DNA of 48,184 nt from contig JBGTSJ010000034.1 in the NCBI GenBank assembly GCA_041940305.1, positions 1 through 48,184 on the forward strand, in the 5' to 3' direction. Below, in pieces: positions 32,668 through 40,891 of this stretch. Within the stretch, counting starts at the first letter, position 1; each line of letters begins with the position of its first letter. Source of the stretch: JBGTSJ01 sp041940305 (lineage in GTDB: Bacteria; Planctomycetota; Planctomycetia; Planctomycetales; Planctomycetaceae). The notes under the pieces were generated by a model. The model made no database searches, was not told where the DNA came from, and saw nothing but the letters and a program-made list of their open reading frames with translations. The position numbers and the translations under genes are program-made.

Positions 32668-34635
32668 CTACATGCGGGACTCGGTGGTGAGCGGCTCGTC
32701 GGGGTCACGGTCCGGACCCTGTTCGGCCTCGGAGTCCCGCTTGTACTGCATCAGCCGGCGGTTGTACGCGGCAATCACCTCCTTATGACGCAGCGTGCCG
32801 AGCAGGCGCGTGCGGTCCTCGGCGTCCACGACCGGCAGCTCGTCGATGGTTGTTGCGGTGAACCGGCGGAGGGCGGTGTTGAGGTCATCCTCGAGCGTCA
32901 CGGCGACCACCTTGGACGTCATTACGTCGCGGGCGACGGCGAGCTTCCAGATCGTCTCGTCGTACAGGTACGCGCGGACGTCGTCGCCGGAGAAGATGCC
33001 GATCATGCGGCCCTCGTCGTCAACGACCGGGAAGTAATGCTGCTGGGTTTCGGCGAGGATGTGGACGATCCCTTCCAGCGGCGTGGCTTCGGGGATGCGG
33101 GTGACGGCGCGGGTGCGGTCGTAAATGTCGGCGACGCGGATGCCTTCGAGGATGTCCACCAGAAAGTCGCCGCGGTGGGCGGGAGACTCCAGCCGGCTGG
33201 GGACCTGCTTGGAGTAGAGATTCCAGCGGCGGCCCATCACGAAACAGAGCGTGGAGACCCACATGGTGGGGAGCAGCAGGCCGTAGCCGCCGGTCATCTC
33301 GGAGACCATGATGATCGTCGAGAACGGCGCATGGGCGCAGCCGGCGAAGAAGCCCGCCATGCCGACGATGCCGAACGCTTCCGGGTGGGGAACGACGTCG
33401 GGCCAGAGGCTGTGGAAGAAGAGCCCGACCGCGGAGCCGACGCAGCCGCCGATGACCATCGACGGACCGAACACTCCGCCGGATCCGCCGGAGCTGATCG
33501 TGAGGGACGTGGTGAAAACCTTGATGAGGGCGACGGCGAGCAGCAGCGGAATTCCCAGATCGGCCGCGCCGGTGAGGGCCTCCTGCAGCGTGCCGTAGCC
33601 AGTTGCGAGCACGGCGAGAGCGCGGGGATTGCGTTCGAGGGCGAAGTACAGGGCGATGCCGAGCAGCCCGGCGAGAGCGGCGCCGATCGCAGGGCGCACC
33701 ATCCGCGGGACCGGCAGTTTGGCAAACAGCTGGTGGGTGCCGTAGAACGTTTTGATGTAGGCCGCACCGACGAGACTGAGAATTGCCGCGAGAACGGCAT
33801 AGGGGATCAACTCCAGCGGCGAGGCGAATGCGAGCTTGCTGAGTTCAGTGCCGAAGAGTGGGACGAAGCGGACCGACTCGGGGAGCCAGAGGCAGTACAC
33901 GCTGTAGCCGATGATCGAGGATGTGGCGGCGGGAATGATGACCTCGGCTTCGAGGTCGCTGTCGCTGTACAGGATCTCGGCGGCGAACAGTGCTCCCGCC
34001 AGCGGCGCGCGGAAGATGGCGCCGACTCCGGCGCCCATGCCGGCGGCGAGCAGAATGCGGCGGTCTCGGGCTGGGAGCTTGAGCAGCGTGCCCAGGTACG
34101 AGCCGAAGGTGGCGCCGATCTGGGCGATGGGGCCTTCACGGCCGCCGGAACCTCCTGTGCCGATGGTGATGGCGGAGGCGACCGTCTTGATGATGGCGAT
34201 GCGTCCGCGGATGAAGCCGCGCTTGTTGTGGTAGGAGTCGATTGCCGCGTCGGTGCCGTGACCTTCGGCTTCCGGTGCGAGCGTGTAGACGAGCACGCCT
34301 GAGACGAGTCCGCCGCAGGTCATTACACCGACAATGAGCCACGGGCTGATGGGTCCGGGCTCGGACTCGTACATGGCGTGCTCGCCGGCCGCGTCTCCGG
34401 GGTCAAATCCGGCGAGCGGGATGAGCGTGGAGTGCACGACGGACTGGCCGAGGATCTGGAACGCGATCGCCCCCAGACCGGCGATCACGCCGACGAGGAT
34501 TGAGAGTACGACCCATTTGCCGGACGCCTTCCAGTCGAGAAGGTGCAGGACTCGTCCCAGTGATTGCACCTTTGGCGGCTCCGGGGGTGGATGGGGATGC
34601 GCCGCCGATTGTGGGAAACACCGGGGAGTCTGCAA
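32668..34635 (-). CDS. CLC family chloride channel/transporter with CBS domain pair
   Basis: Inner-membrane anion channel or Cl-/H+ exchanger with a cytoplasmic regulatory CBS pair. About 18 helices span residues 35-465. The gating glutamate is present in GTGGSGGREGPIAQIG, and the second pore motif is SGGSGGVFGPSMVIGG. The first selectivity motif, GSGIP in E. coli ClcA, is replaced by EGHGTDAAI. At the ClcA E202-E203 pair this protein has AAEIL, so the internal proton glutamate E203 appears to be Ile. CBS domains follow at about 500-560 and 570-635. The frame starts with TTG at 34635; a GTG at 34569 (VQSLGRVLHLLDW) is an equally good start. Confidence 0.92.
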   Translation of the reverse strand: MQTPRCFPQSAAHPHPPPEPPKVQSLGRVLHLLDWKASGKWVVLSILVGVIAGLGAIAFQILGQSVVHSTLIPLAGFDPGDAAGEHAMYESEPGPISPWLIVGVMTCGGLVSGVLVYTLAPEAEGHGTDAAIDSYHNKRGFIRGRIAIIKTVASAITIGTGGSGGREGPIAQIGATFGSYLGTLLKLPARDRRILLAAGMGAGVGAIFRAPLAGALFAAEILYSDSDLEAEVIIPAATSSIIGYSVYCLWLPESVRFVPLFGTELSKLAFASPLELIPYAVLAAILSLVGAAYIKTFYGTHQLFAKLPVPRMVRPAIGAALAGLLGIALYFALERNPRALAVLATGYGTLQEALTGAADLGIPLLLAVALIKVFTTSLTISSGGSGGVFGPSMVIGGCVGSAVGLFFHSLWPDVVPHPEAFGIVGMAGFFAGCAHAPFSTIIMVSEMTGGYGLLLPTMWVSTLCFVMGRRWNLYSKQVPSRLESPAHRGDFLVDILEGIRVADIYDRTRAVTRIPEATPLEGIVHILAETQQHYFPVVDDEGRMIGIFSGDDVRAYLYDETIWKLAVARDVMTSKVVAVTLEDDLNTALRRFTATTIDELPVVDAEDRTRLLGTLRHKEVIAAYNRRLMQYKRDSEAEQGPDRDPDEPLTTESRM

Positions 34636-34847
34636 GTAACAGAAGCGTGCGGAGTTGGGGAATTGTGCAGATTGAGCGTCCGCCGGGCGAACCTGAGTGG
34701 GATTCGGCCGTCTGAACCGTCACTTCGGGCGGCGGAAATGCTCGCCAGCCGCGGCGGGGTGGTGTAGACTGATCCGATTCCCCCGCGCCGCCCGATGAAG
34801 GCGGCAAGGTCCGGAGTGCGCGCCGTGCGCGTACGACATAAGGCAGC

Positions 34848-35003
34848 AGAAGGGGATTACAGAAGGTCACGAGGGACACTAAGAAGTACCGGTACGTGCG
34901 GAACTGATGAGCCGACTCACGCGGCAATCCACGCCCGTTGTTCCCCGGCCCATCGGGCCGGCCGTTCTTCGTTTCCTTCGTGACCTCCTGTGCAACCTTT
35001 CCT
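34848..35003. repeat. MITE-like element with long imperfect inverted termini, copy 2
   Basis: The left arm, about 34848-34886, contains GGATTACAGAAGGTCACGAG. The right arm, about 34965-35003, is the reverse complement of a sequence containing TTGCACAGGAGGTCACGAAG. The arms are roughly 70% alike. The core has a GC hairpin (CCCGGCCCATCGGGCCGG at about 34943-34962). The arms resemble those at 3196-3370. The rest of 34636-35045, upstream of two divergent genes, shows nothing further. Confidence 0.6.
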
Positions 35004-35045
35004 GACTTCTGTGCATTCAGGTGTTGAACTCGATCGAGGTGAATT

Positions 35046-36875
35046 GTGCCCAGTGCGACCGGTAAGGCGTCTTCCAGGCAGACGAAACAGCAGACCATGA
35101 ACGGCGCCGACATCCTGGTCGAGTCGCTGATCCGGCAGGGGGTCGAGTTCGTCTTCGCCTATCCGGGCGGCGCCAGCATGCCGCTGCACCAGGCGCTGCG
35201 CAAACACCGCGAACAGATCCGCACGATCCTGCCACGGCATGAGCAGGGGGGCGGGTTCGCGGCCCAGGGTGTGTCGCGCAGCTCGCGGCAGATCGGCGTG
35301 TGCATGGCGACCAGCGGCCCCGGCGCAACGAATCTGGTGACGTCGATCGCCGACGCCAAGATGGACAGCATCCCCCTGGTGGCGATCACGGGACAGGTGC
35401 CGCAGACCGTCATCGGCAGCGACGCGTTCCAGGAAACGCCGATCGTCTCCATCTGTCAGCAGATCACGAAGCATCAGTACCTGATCACGGCTGAGGACCC
35501 CAAGTGCGCCGAGTCGCTGCAGCGGACGCTGCGGAGCATTCCCCGGATCGTGAAGGAAGCATTCCACATTGCGCGCACCGGGCGCCCGGGACCCGTGCTG
35601 ATCGACTTCCCCAAGAACATCCAGCTGGCCACGCTTGAGGGGCAGATCGACTTCGATCCGCCGACCTCGCTGCCGGGATATCGAGTGGAACTGCGGACCG
35701 TGGCCGACGAGCAGGTGCGGCAGGTGGTGGCGGCCATCCGGCGTTCCAAGAAGCCAATCCTCTACGTGGGTGGCGGCGTCATCAATTCCGACGCGGCGGA
35801 TGAGCTCACCCGGTTCGCAAAGAAGTCGAAGATCCCGGTGACGATGACCGTGATGGGTCTGGGCGCGTTCCCCGGCGAGGACCCGCAGTCGCTGCACATG
35901 CTGGGGATGCACGGCACGGTCTACTCGAACTACGCGATTAACGAGGCGGACCTGCTGCTGGCGTTCGGCGTGCGATTCGATGACCGCGTCACCGGCAAGC
36001 TCGAAGAATTTGCCAAGCATGGCAAGATCGTCCACGTGGACATCGACCCGTCCGAGATGCACAAAAACAAGGAGGCCCACATCCCGATCGTGGCGGACGT
36101 CAAGGACTTCCTGCAGCGGCTGAACGCGGCCTTCAGTGACGACGACATTCCCGACACGACCGCCTGGTGGTCGCAGATTGAGGAATGGCGCACGCGCTAT
36201 CCGCTGAAATACAACGTCGAGGGGGATGCGATCCTGCAGCAGTACGCCATCGAGGAACTGTGGCGGCTGACGAAGGAACGCGACCCGTATGTCGCGGTGG
36301 GTGTCGGCCAGCATCAGATGTGGGCGGCCCAGTGGTTCCGCTTCAACAAGCCGCGGCACTGGCTGAGCAGCTCGGGCCTGGGGACAATGGGCTTCGGCCT
36401 GCCGGCCGCGATGGGCGTGCAGGCCGCGCATCCCGATTCACTGGTCATCGACATCGACGGCGACGGGTCGTTCCAGATGAACATCCAGGAACTTGCCACG
36501 CTGCACTGCGAGAAGCTGCCTGTGAAGATCCTGCTGCTCAACAACCAGCACCTGGGCATGGTGGTGCAGTGGGAGGACCGCTTTATGGAGGGCAAGCGGG
36601 CCCACACGTACCTCGGTCCGATCGACCATCCGGAATGGCTCGGGGAGGGGTCCGGCGCGTTCTACGAGCAGACGTATCCCGACTTCGTGAAGATCGCCGA
36701 GTCGTACGGAATCCGCGCGGCCCACGTCCGCCGCAAGTCCGACTTCTCCGCCGCCGTGACGGAGATGATCAATCACAACGGGCCGTACCTGCTCGACGTC
36801 ATCTGCCCGTACCAGGAGCACGTGTTGCCCATGATCCCCAGCGGAGGGACGGCGCGGGACATCATTATCGAGTAG
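35046..36875 (+). CDS. ilvB: acetolactate synthase large subunit
   Basis: TPP-dependent enzyme that condenses two pyruvates (or pyruvate with 2-oxobutyrate) in branched-chain amino acid synthesis. The GTG at 35046 has GAGGTG 5 nt upstream and gives 609 residues; an internal ATG at 35097 (MNGADILVESLIRQG) is where homology starts. The N-terminal TPP domain contains FVFAYPGGASMPLHQALR and the catalytic-Glu motif RHEQGGGFAAQG. ATSGPGATNLVTSIADAKMDSIPLVAITGQVP follows, then the central FAD domain (FGVRFDDRVTGKLEEFAKHGKIVHVDIDPSE). The C-terminal TPP/Mg motif is DIDGDGSFQMNIQELAT and ends in NNQHLGMVVQWEDRF. The regulatory subunit ilvN is not downstream; the next genes are on the other strand. Confidence 0.95.
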   Translation: MPSATGKASSRQTKQQTMNGADILVESLIRQGVEFVFAYPGGASMPLHQALRKHREQIRTILPRHEQGGGFAAQGVSRSSRQIGVCMATSGPGATNLVTSIADAKMDSIPLVAITGQVPQTVIGSDAFQETPIVSICQQITKHQYLITAEDPKCAESLQRTLRSIPRIVKEAFHIARTGRPGPVLIDFPKNIQLATLEGQIDFDPPTSLPGYRVELRTVADEQVRQVVAAIRRSKKPILYVGGGVINSDAADELTRFAKKSKIPVTMTVMGLGAFPGEDPQSLHMLGMHGTVYSNYAINEADLLLAFGVRFDDRVTGKLEEFAKHGKIVHVDIDPSEMHKNKEAHIPIVADVKDFLQRLNAAFSDDDIPDTTAWWSQIEEWRTRYPLKYNVEGDAILQQYAIEELWRLTKERDPYVAVGVGQHQMWAAQWFRFNKPRHWLSSSGLGTMGFGLPAAMGVQAAHPDSLVIDIDGDGSFQMNIQELATLHCEKLPVKILLLNNQHLGMVVQWEDRFMEGKRAHTYLGPIDHPEWLGEGSGAFYEQTYPDFVKIAESYGIRAAHVRRKSDFSAAVTEMINHNGPYLLDVICPYQEHVLPMIPSGGTARDIIIE

Positions 36876-36887
36876 CAGGCCGCAGAC

Positions 36888-37394
36888 TTACGGACGCGGT
36901 ATCGTGGGCGTGATGGTTGGCAGCGAGTCGTAGATGTACGACGGTTCGCGGCCGTTGGCCAGCGCCTCGCAATCCTGCACCATGACATCCCGGTATCGGG
37001 CTGCATACCGGTTACCACTGTTTGTCAGTTGGGCATACTCATCCCACAGCCATGTCACTGTAGGCATGTCTGCACCTGCCGCGATGCGATTCTTCAGCCT
37101 GGAGTGCAGCTGAACGATTTCGCCGTGGCTCGCATACACCTGCGGCACGCTCGCACAGTGGAGGTTGTGCGTCCAATACACAGCGACTTCCCATTCTTCC
37201 GCCGTGCGGCCAGGCGGGATCTGATGCGCCAAGGAATCCACAGATTCCAGGAGACGATTCGCCGCATGGGATCTGCGGATCTGCAACACAACTGGTGTGA
37301 GCAGCGCAGCGGCGGCAAGCATGAGCAACAGCAGAATGATTTGGTTGATGCGACGGCGTCGAGTGGCCTTCGCGAAGTCCGAAGACTCAATCAT
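36888..37394 (-). CDS. small single-span membrane protein, hypothetical
   Basis: 168 residues, not recognised. A basic N-terminus (ATRRRRINQ) precedes one membrane helix at about 18-38 (IILLLLMLAAAALLTPVVLQI), so the rest probably faces the periplasm. That part is helical with three conserved-looking aromatic motifs (WEVAVYWTHNLHCASVPQVY, TVTWLWDEYAQL, YAARYRDVMVQDCEAL) and two cysteines. Its start overlaps the end of the DUF4058 gene by 8 bases, so the two are translated from one message. It is convergent with ilvB, with only 12 nt between. Confidence 0.75.
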   Translation of the reverse strand: MIESSDFAKATRRRRINQIILLLLMLAAAALLTPVVLQIRRSHAANRLLESVDSLAHQIPPGRTAEEWEVAVYWTHNLHCASVPQVYASHGEIVQLHSRLKNRIAAGADMPTVTWLWDEYAQLTNSGNRYAARYRDVMVQDCEALANGREPSYIYDSLPTITPTIPRP

Positions 37395-38175
37395 CGTCGG
37401 GTCCCGGCAGGCACGTGAACGCCTCTTCTGTCAGCGATGGTGACAGCTCGACGGTGTAATCCAGCGATAACTCATAAGCAGCACGGTCATACACCGTGGT
37501 GAACGCCTCCTGCAGATCGAGCATGACCTGCTCGTCGCGCCCTGCGAGAGGCACGGGAACCTGCGGGAGTCGCTGCAGCAAGGGCCAAGCGTAGACATCC
37601 ACGTTCGGCCGCGTCTCTGCTCGGCTCACCATGACACGGTAATCGCCCACGGGTTTGATCCGTCGGGCCCGCACCGGCATGTGGGTGCCGCCACGAAGCA
37701 GATCGATCTCGACGAGATGCGAATCGCTGCCGAGCACCTGCTGCCGTTTCTTCAGATACTCGTTCCAGCCGTCGCCGCCACGCCTCTTGTTGGACGGGGA
37801 GAGGGTCTCAATCACGGTGACGACCCGCTCGGTTTCGGAGTCGCGCAGTACGAGGTACGTTTCCCGCCGTTCCTCCGAGTCCAGCACGGTGCAAACCACA
37901 GGCTCGATGCCGGGCGACGATGCCGAACCTCCCTCGTCCGTCGCACGCGTTCCCCTTGCGGACGTGACGACAGCCACGTCGGCAATACGGGCGCCCGGGG
38001 GCTCGTCCGGTTCAAGCGGATGCTCCACGTATACGCGGCGTTCCACCCGAACGACGTACGCCGGCTTCAACCGCGGCTGCAACAAGTCTGAAACAGCCAG
38101 ATTGAATCGGGACTGAAAATCCTCCCATTCCTGCGCCTCGATGAACGGGTCCATTCCGAGGAAGGGGGACGGCAT
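37387..38175 (-). CDS. DUF4058 family protein
   Basis: 262-residue protein of a family common in cyanobacteria and planctomycetes and without known function. Recognised by the start MPSPFLGMDPFIEAQEWEDFQSRF, followed by ERRVYVEHPLEPDEPPGARIADVAVV, VTVIETLSPSNKRRGGDGWNEYLKKRQQVLGSDSHLVEIDLLRGGTHMP, YRVMVSRAETRPNVDVYAWPL and VPVPLAGRDEQVMLDLQEAFTTVYDRAAY. The core has the look of a PD-(D/E)XK-like fold (VIETLSPSNK, then LVEIDLLR), which is an inference from residue pattern only. It is the first gene of a two-gene unit with the small membrane protein. Confidence 0.9.
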   Translation of the reverse strand: MPSPFLGMDPFIEAQEWEDFQSRFNLAVSDLLQPRLKPAYVVRVERRVYVEHPLEPDEPPGARIADVAVVTSARGTRATDEGGSASSPGIEPVVCTVLDSEERRETYLVLRDSETERVVTVIETLSPSNKRRGGDGWNEYLKKRQQVLGSDSHLVEIDLLRGGTHMPVRARRIKPVGDYRVMVSRAETRPNVDVYAWPLLQRLPQVPVPLAGRDEQVMLDLQEAFTTVYDRAAYELSLDYTVELSPSLTEEAFTCLPGPDDD

Positions 38176-38269
38176 GGCGAGACCCTGACGTGAGTCGGTC
38201 GCCGTTCATTATAAACCTATGCGACGAGGCGAGCGATACGCGGTTCCTGCGATCGTCCTCAGGGCGACT

Positions 38270-39382
38270 TCACTTCGGCGCGACCCGGTACCGCCCGCTG
38301 GTGAACTCGTACGGAATCTCGGCGGCGTGGCGGAAGCCGGCGCCTTCGCCGTTGCCGGTGAAGATGCCGTTCTCGAAGCAGAAGACGGCTTTGATCACGC
38401 CGCTCGACGGCAGCAGTTCATCGACGTGCAACTCGAACTCGCCGTCGCCGTTCAGCTGGGCCATGTAGCCCTTCTTCCAGTAGTCGCCGGGGCCCTCGTC
38501 CGGAATGTCGATCGCGACGATGCTGTGAGCCCTCACATCCGAGACCAGACGGCCGGTGAGTTGGAATCTCTGGTCGCGGGCGTTGAACACCGCGCGGAAG
38601 TTGCGGACATCCACCTTGGGTAACTGCGGATCGGATTCGAAGCGGCCGGTCATCTGCGGCTGCTTCCAGATGAGCGCGGCGACGGCTGGGGTGAGATAGA
38701 CGCGCTCCTCGCGGCTGGAGCGTGCCTGCCGATAACTGCGGGCGTTGGGGCCCATCAGCGACATGCCGAGATCGTGCTTTTCCGACGGCCCGATATGGGG
38801 CAGGTTCATCGTGTGGCCGAGTTCGTGCAGGTATCCCTTGAGATTGATCTGATCCGGGACGCCGCCGGCGAGTGGATCGTCCGGCGAAAAGTCACCCTCC
38901 GCCGTCTGCCAGACGAGCAAGGCGAGGCCGTTGCCGTTCCGGTCCCCCCAGCCGCCCCACCCGCGGCTGGCGCGGAGTTTCGTTCCATGCACGAAGATCC
39001 AGAACGAACTGCCTTCGCGCGGAATGGAGTGCTCGGCAATCGCCTGCTCCCGAATCGCCCCCTGGATGCCAACATCGTCGTACTTGCCGCTGGCCGCCGT
39101 TTCTGAACCTCGCACAAAGTGAACAACCGGCAATCCATCCTTGTCGCGCTCGACGGGCAGCACGTTCTCCGGTTCGAAGCCCCAGTGCTGCAGCCACTGT
39201 CCGTAGAAGGCCTGTCCATATTCGACGATCTGCTGCATCCGTACGGGAACGCCCGGAGGCGGATCCACATCGGACGGCGTGAAGAAGACAATTCGAATGC
39301 GAGCTTCGGCCCCCGCGGCCGGAACGGCGGCCATACTCCAGAAGGCGACGCAGAGCAGAGCCGAGCGAGAGCGATTCAGCAT
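38270..39382 (-). CDS. secreted zinc-metalloprotease-like protein (HExGH)
   Basis: 370-residue exported protein. The ATG at 39382 follows AGGAG closely and opens a signal peptide (MLNRSRSALLCVAFWSMAAVPAAGAEA); the same frame is open for another 830 bases upstream but that part overlaps the response-regulator gene on the other strand and is not protein-like. The zinc site HELGHTMNLPH is a metzincin-type HExxHxxxxxH with a downstream Met in SLMGPNARSYRQ, which may be the Met-turn. Before it comes DPLAGGVPDQINLKGYL and an IVFFTPSDVDPPPGVPVRMQQIVEYGQAFYGQWL domain start. The C-terminus is a beta-rich region (about 270-370). Substrate unknown; probably acts outside the cytoplasm. Confidence 0.85.
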   Translation of the reverse strand: MLNRSRSALLCVAFWSMAAVPAAGAEARIRIVFFTPSDVDPPPGVPVRMQQIVEYGQAFYGQWLQHWGFEPENVLPVERDKDGLPVVHFVRGSETAASGKYDDVGIQGAIREQAIAEHSIPREGSSFWIFVHGTKLRASRGWGGWGDRNGNGLALLVWQTAEGDFSPDDPLAGGVPDQINLKGYLHELGHTMNLPHIGPSEKHDLGMSLMGPNARSYRQARSSREERVYLTPAVAALIWKQPQMTGRFESDPQLPKVDVRNFRAVFNARDQRFQLTGRLVSDVRAHSIVAIDIPDEGPGDYWKKGYMAQLNGDGEFELHVDELLPSSGVIKAVFCFENGIFTGNGEGAGFRHAAEIPYEFTSGRYRVAPK

Positions 39383-39883
39383 GATCGTCTCCTGCAGCTG
39401 AAGCGATGATTGATCGGACGCTCGCTCCGCAGAGTGCGGGATTCTGACCGCATGTTCCCCATGCCCGCGGGGAGCGATCTGTGCGACGGCCCCCTCATCT
39501 TGCGCCGGCGCCTGCTGAAACACCAGCCGGGGAGGTGGTTTGATGTGTATTCGCCGTATCAGCACCTGAAGGACCCGGCTGCAACGAGCGGCCGTGGCAG
39601 GCGTCTGCGAGGGCTGGTCGGTTGGAGCGCCACCGCGCAGTCCGAGCCTTTTGCAGCCGGGGGCGAAAACCGAGGCCGTCTGCCGCGAATGGTTGCCCGG
39701 TTCTTTCAATTCCCCCGAATACGCGGCAAACGAGGCGGAAAAGCCGGGATCAGGCTTTTCCTGATGCGCCGGCGCGGGGATTCGCCGGAGACTGGGACAG
39801 CGAACGGAACGCCCATTGCATAGGGGTCGCACCGGGGGCGATGGCGGGCCACGTCGGGGAGCAGCATACGTCAAGAGGAGCCG
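39383..39883. other. non-coding gap with one strong hairpin
   Basis: 501 bases between divergent genes. Open frames exist but lack protein-like sequence. One perfect hairpin, GGAAAAGCC (39737-39745), GGGATCA loop, GGCTTTTCC (39753-39761), lies about 120 bases before the response regulator. No clear promoter was recognised. Confidence 0.45.
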
Positions 39884-40546
39884 ATGATGATTAAGACAGG
39901 CGTAACTCGGATCATGATCGTGGACGACCATCAACTGGTGCGTCGCGGTCTTGGAGTGCTGATTGAGGGACAGGAGGACCTTGAGGTGGTGGCCGAAGCC
40001 GACGGGCCTCCGGCGGCGATGAAGCTGTTTCACGAGCATCACCCCGACCTGGTGATCGTGGACCTCTCGCTGCATGACGGCAGCGGCCTCGAACTGATCA
40101 AGGACATCATGAGCCAGGACGACGGCACGAAGGTGCTGGTCTGTTCGATGCATGACGAACTGCTGTACGCTGAGCGTGCGCTGCGCGCGGGAGCTCACGG
40201 CTACGTGAGCAAGCACGCCGGAACGGAAGAGCTGCTGGCGGCGATCCGCCGGGTCCTGGACGGGCGCGTGTACCTCAGCGAGCGAATGACCGACCGGATG
40301 CTGTCCCGGACTGTGGGCACCGCGGAGGATATGCAGCGCTCGCCGATCGAATCGCTGTCGGATCGGGAACTGGAGGTGTTTGAGGAGATCGGCCGGGGCG
40401 TCGGCACGCGGGAGATCGCGGAGAAGCTGGTCCTGTCGCCGAAGACCGTCGAAACGTACCGGGAGAACATCAAAGCCAAGCTGAATCTAAAGAACGCCAC
40501 GGAACTGACCTGCTATGCAGTGCAGTGGGTCCTGGAGCGGGCGTGA
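39884..40546 (+). CDS. two-component response regulator, NarL/LuxR type
   Basis: DNA-binding response regulator of 220 residues. The ATG at 39884 follows AGAGGAG. The receiver domain (about 8-125) has IMIVDDHQLVRRGL with the acidic pocket DD, the phospho-acceptor Asp in DLVIVDLSLHDGSG, the switch Ser in VLVCSMHDE, and the Lys in GYVSKHAG. The LuxR-type helix-turn-helix lies at about 155-215: SLSDRELEVFEEIGRGVGTREIAEKLVLSPKTVETYRENIKAKLNL. No partner kinase is adjacent. The hybrid kinase at 18243 contains its own receivers and Hpt domain and could in principle feed a regulator like this, but nothing in the sequence links them. Confidence 0.93.
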   Translation: MMIKTGVTRIMIVDDHQLVRRGLGVLIEGQEDLEVVAEADGPPAAMKLFHEHHPDLVIVDLSLHDGSGLELIKDIMSQDDGTKVLVCSMHDELLYAERALRAGAHGYVSKHAGTEELLAAIRRVLDGRVYLSERMTDRMLSRTVGTAEDMQRSPIESLSDRELEVFEEIGRGVGTREIAEKLVLSPKTVETYRENIKAKLNLKNATELTCYAVQWVLERA

Positions 40547-40666
40547 GGTGATCGTTGCTTCGCGCCACACCGGGAAAAATCGGGGGCGCGACTTGTCCGA
40601 TGACCTGATGCGCTCCGGCTGCTGCATCGCCTATGACCGGAATTGGCCAATACAGGAGGACGTGCC

Positions 40667-40879
40667 ATGCTCCGCTGTCTGATTCCCGCGTCCGGTTGCG
40701 TGCTGGACGTGACGCTTGCTCTCAAAGGCGCCGCTGCAACGGAGAGCGCGCCGGTGCTGTCGGCCGTGCTGCTCGCGTTGGCGGTGGCGGGGGCAGTTCC
40801 GCTGATCCTGGGGGTGTCGCAGCGCGTGGTGGGTGTGCACCTGCCCGAACGTCCCGAAGCCATCCGCAAGAGCGCGTGA
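40667..40879 (+). CDS. 70-residue membrane peptide, hypothetical
   Basis: A short gene supported by the best ribosome site in this area: AGGAGG at 40654-40659, 7 nt before the ATG at 40667. The product has a Cys-containing N-terminal part (MLRCLIPASGCVLDVTLALKGAAATES), one membrane helix at about 31-52 (APVLSAVLLALAVAGAVPLILGV) and a short basic tail (ERPEAIRKSA). It lies 120 nt downstream of the response regulator and could be its target or operon partner. No family recognised. Confidence 0.6.
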   Translation: MLRCLIPASGCVLDVTLALKGAAATESAPVLSAVLLALAVAGAVPLILGVSQRVVGVHLPERPEAIRKSA

Positions 40880-40891
40880 GACTGTTTCGGA

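Noticed and set aside
39410..39823. 137-codon frame before the response regulator
   Set aside because: Very Arg-rich translation, no ribosome site and no family resemblance.
38270..40216. Metalloprotease frame extended upstream to 648 residues
   Set aside because: The upstream part overlaps the response regulator antisense and lacks protein character; signal peptide and AGGAG mark the true start at 39382.
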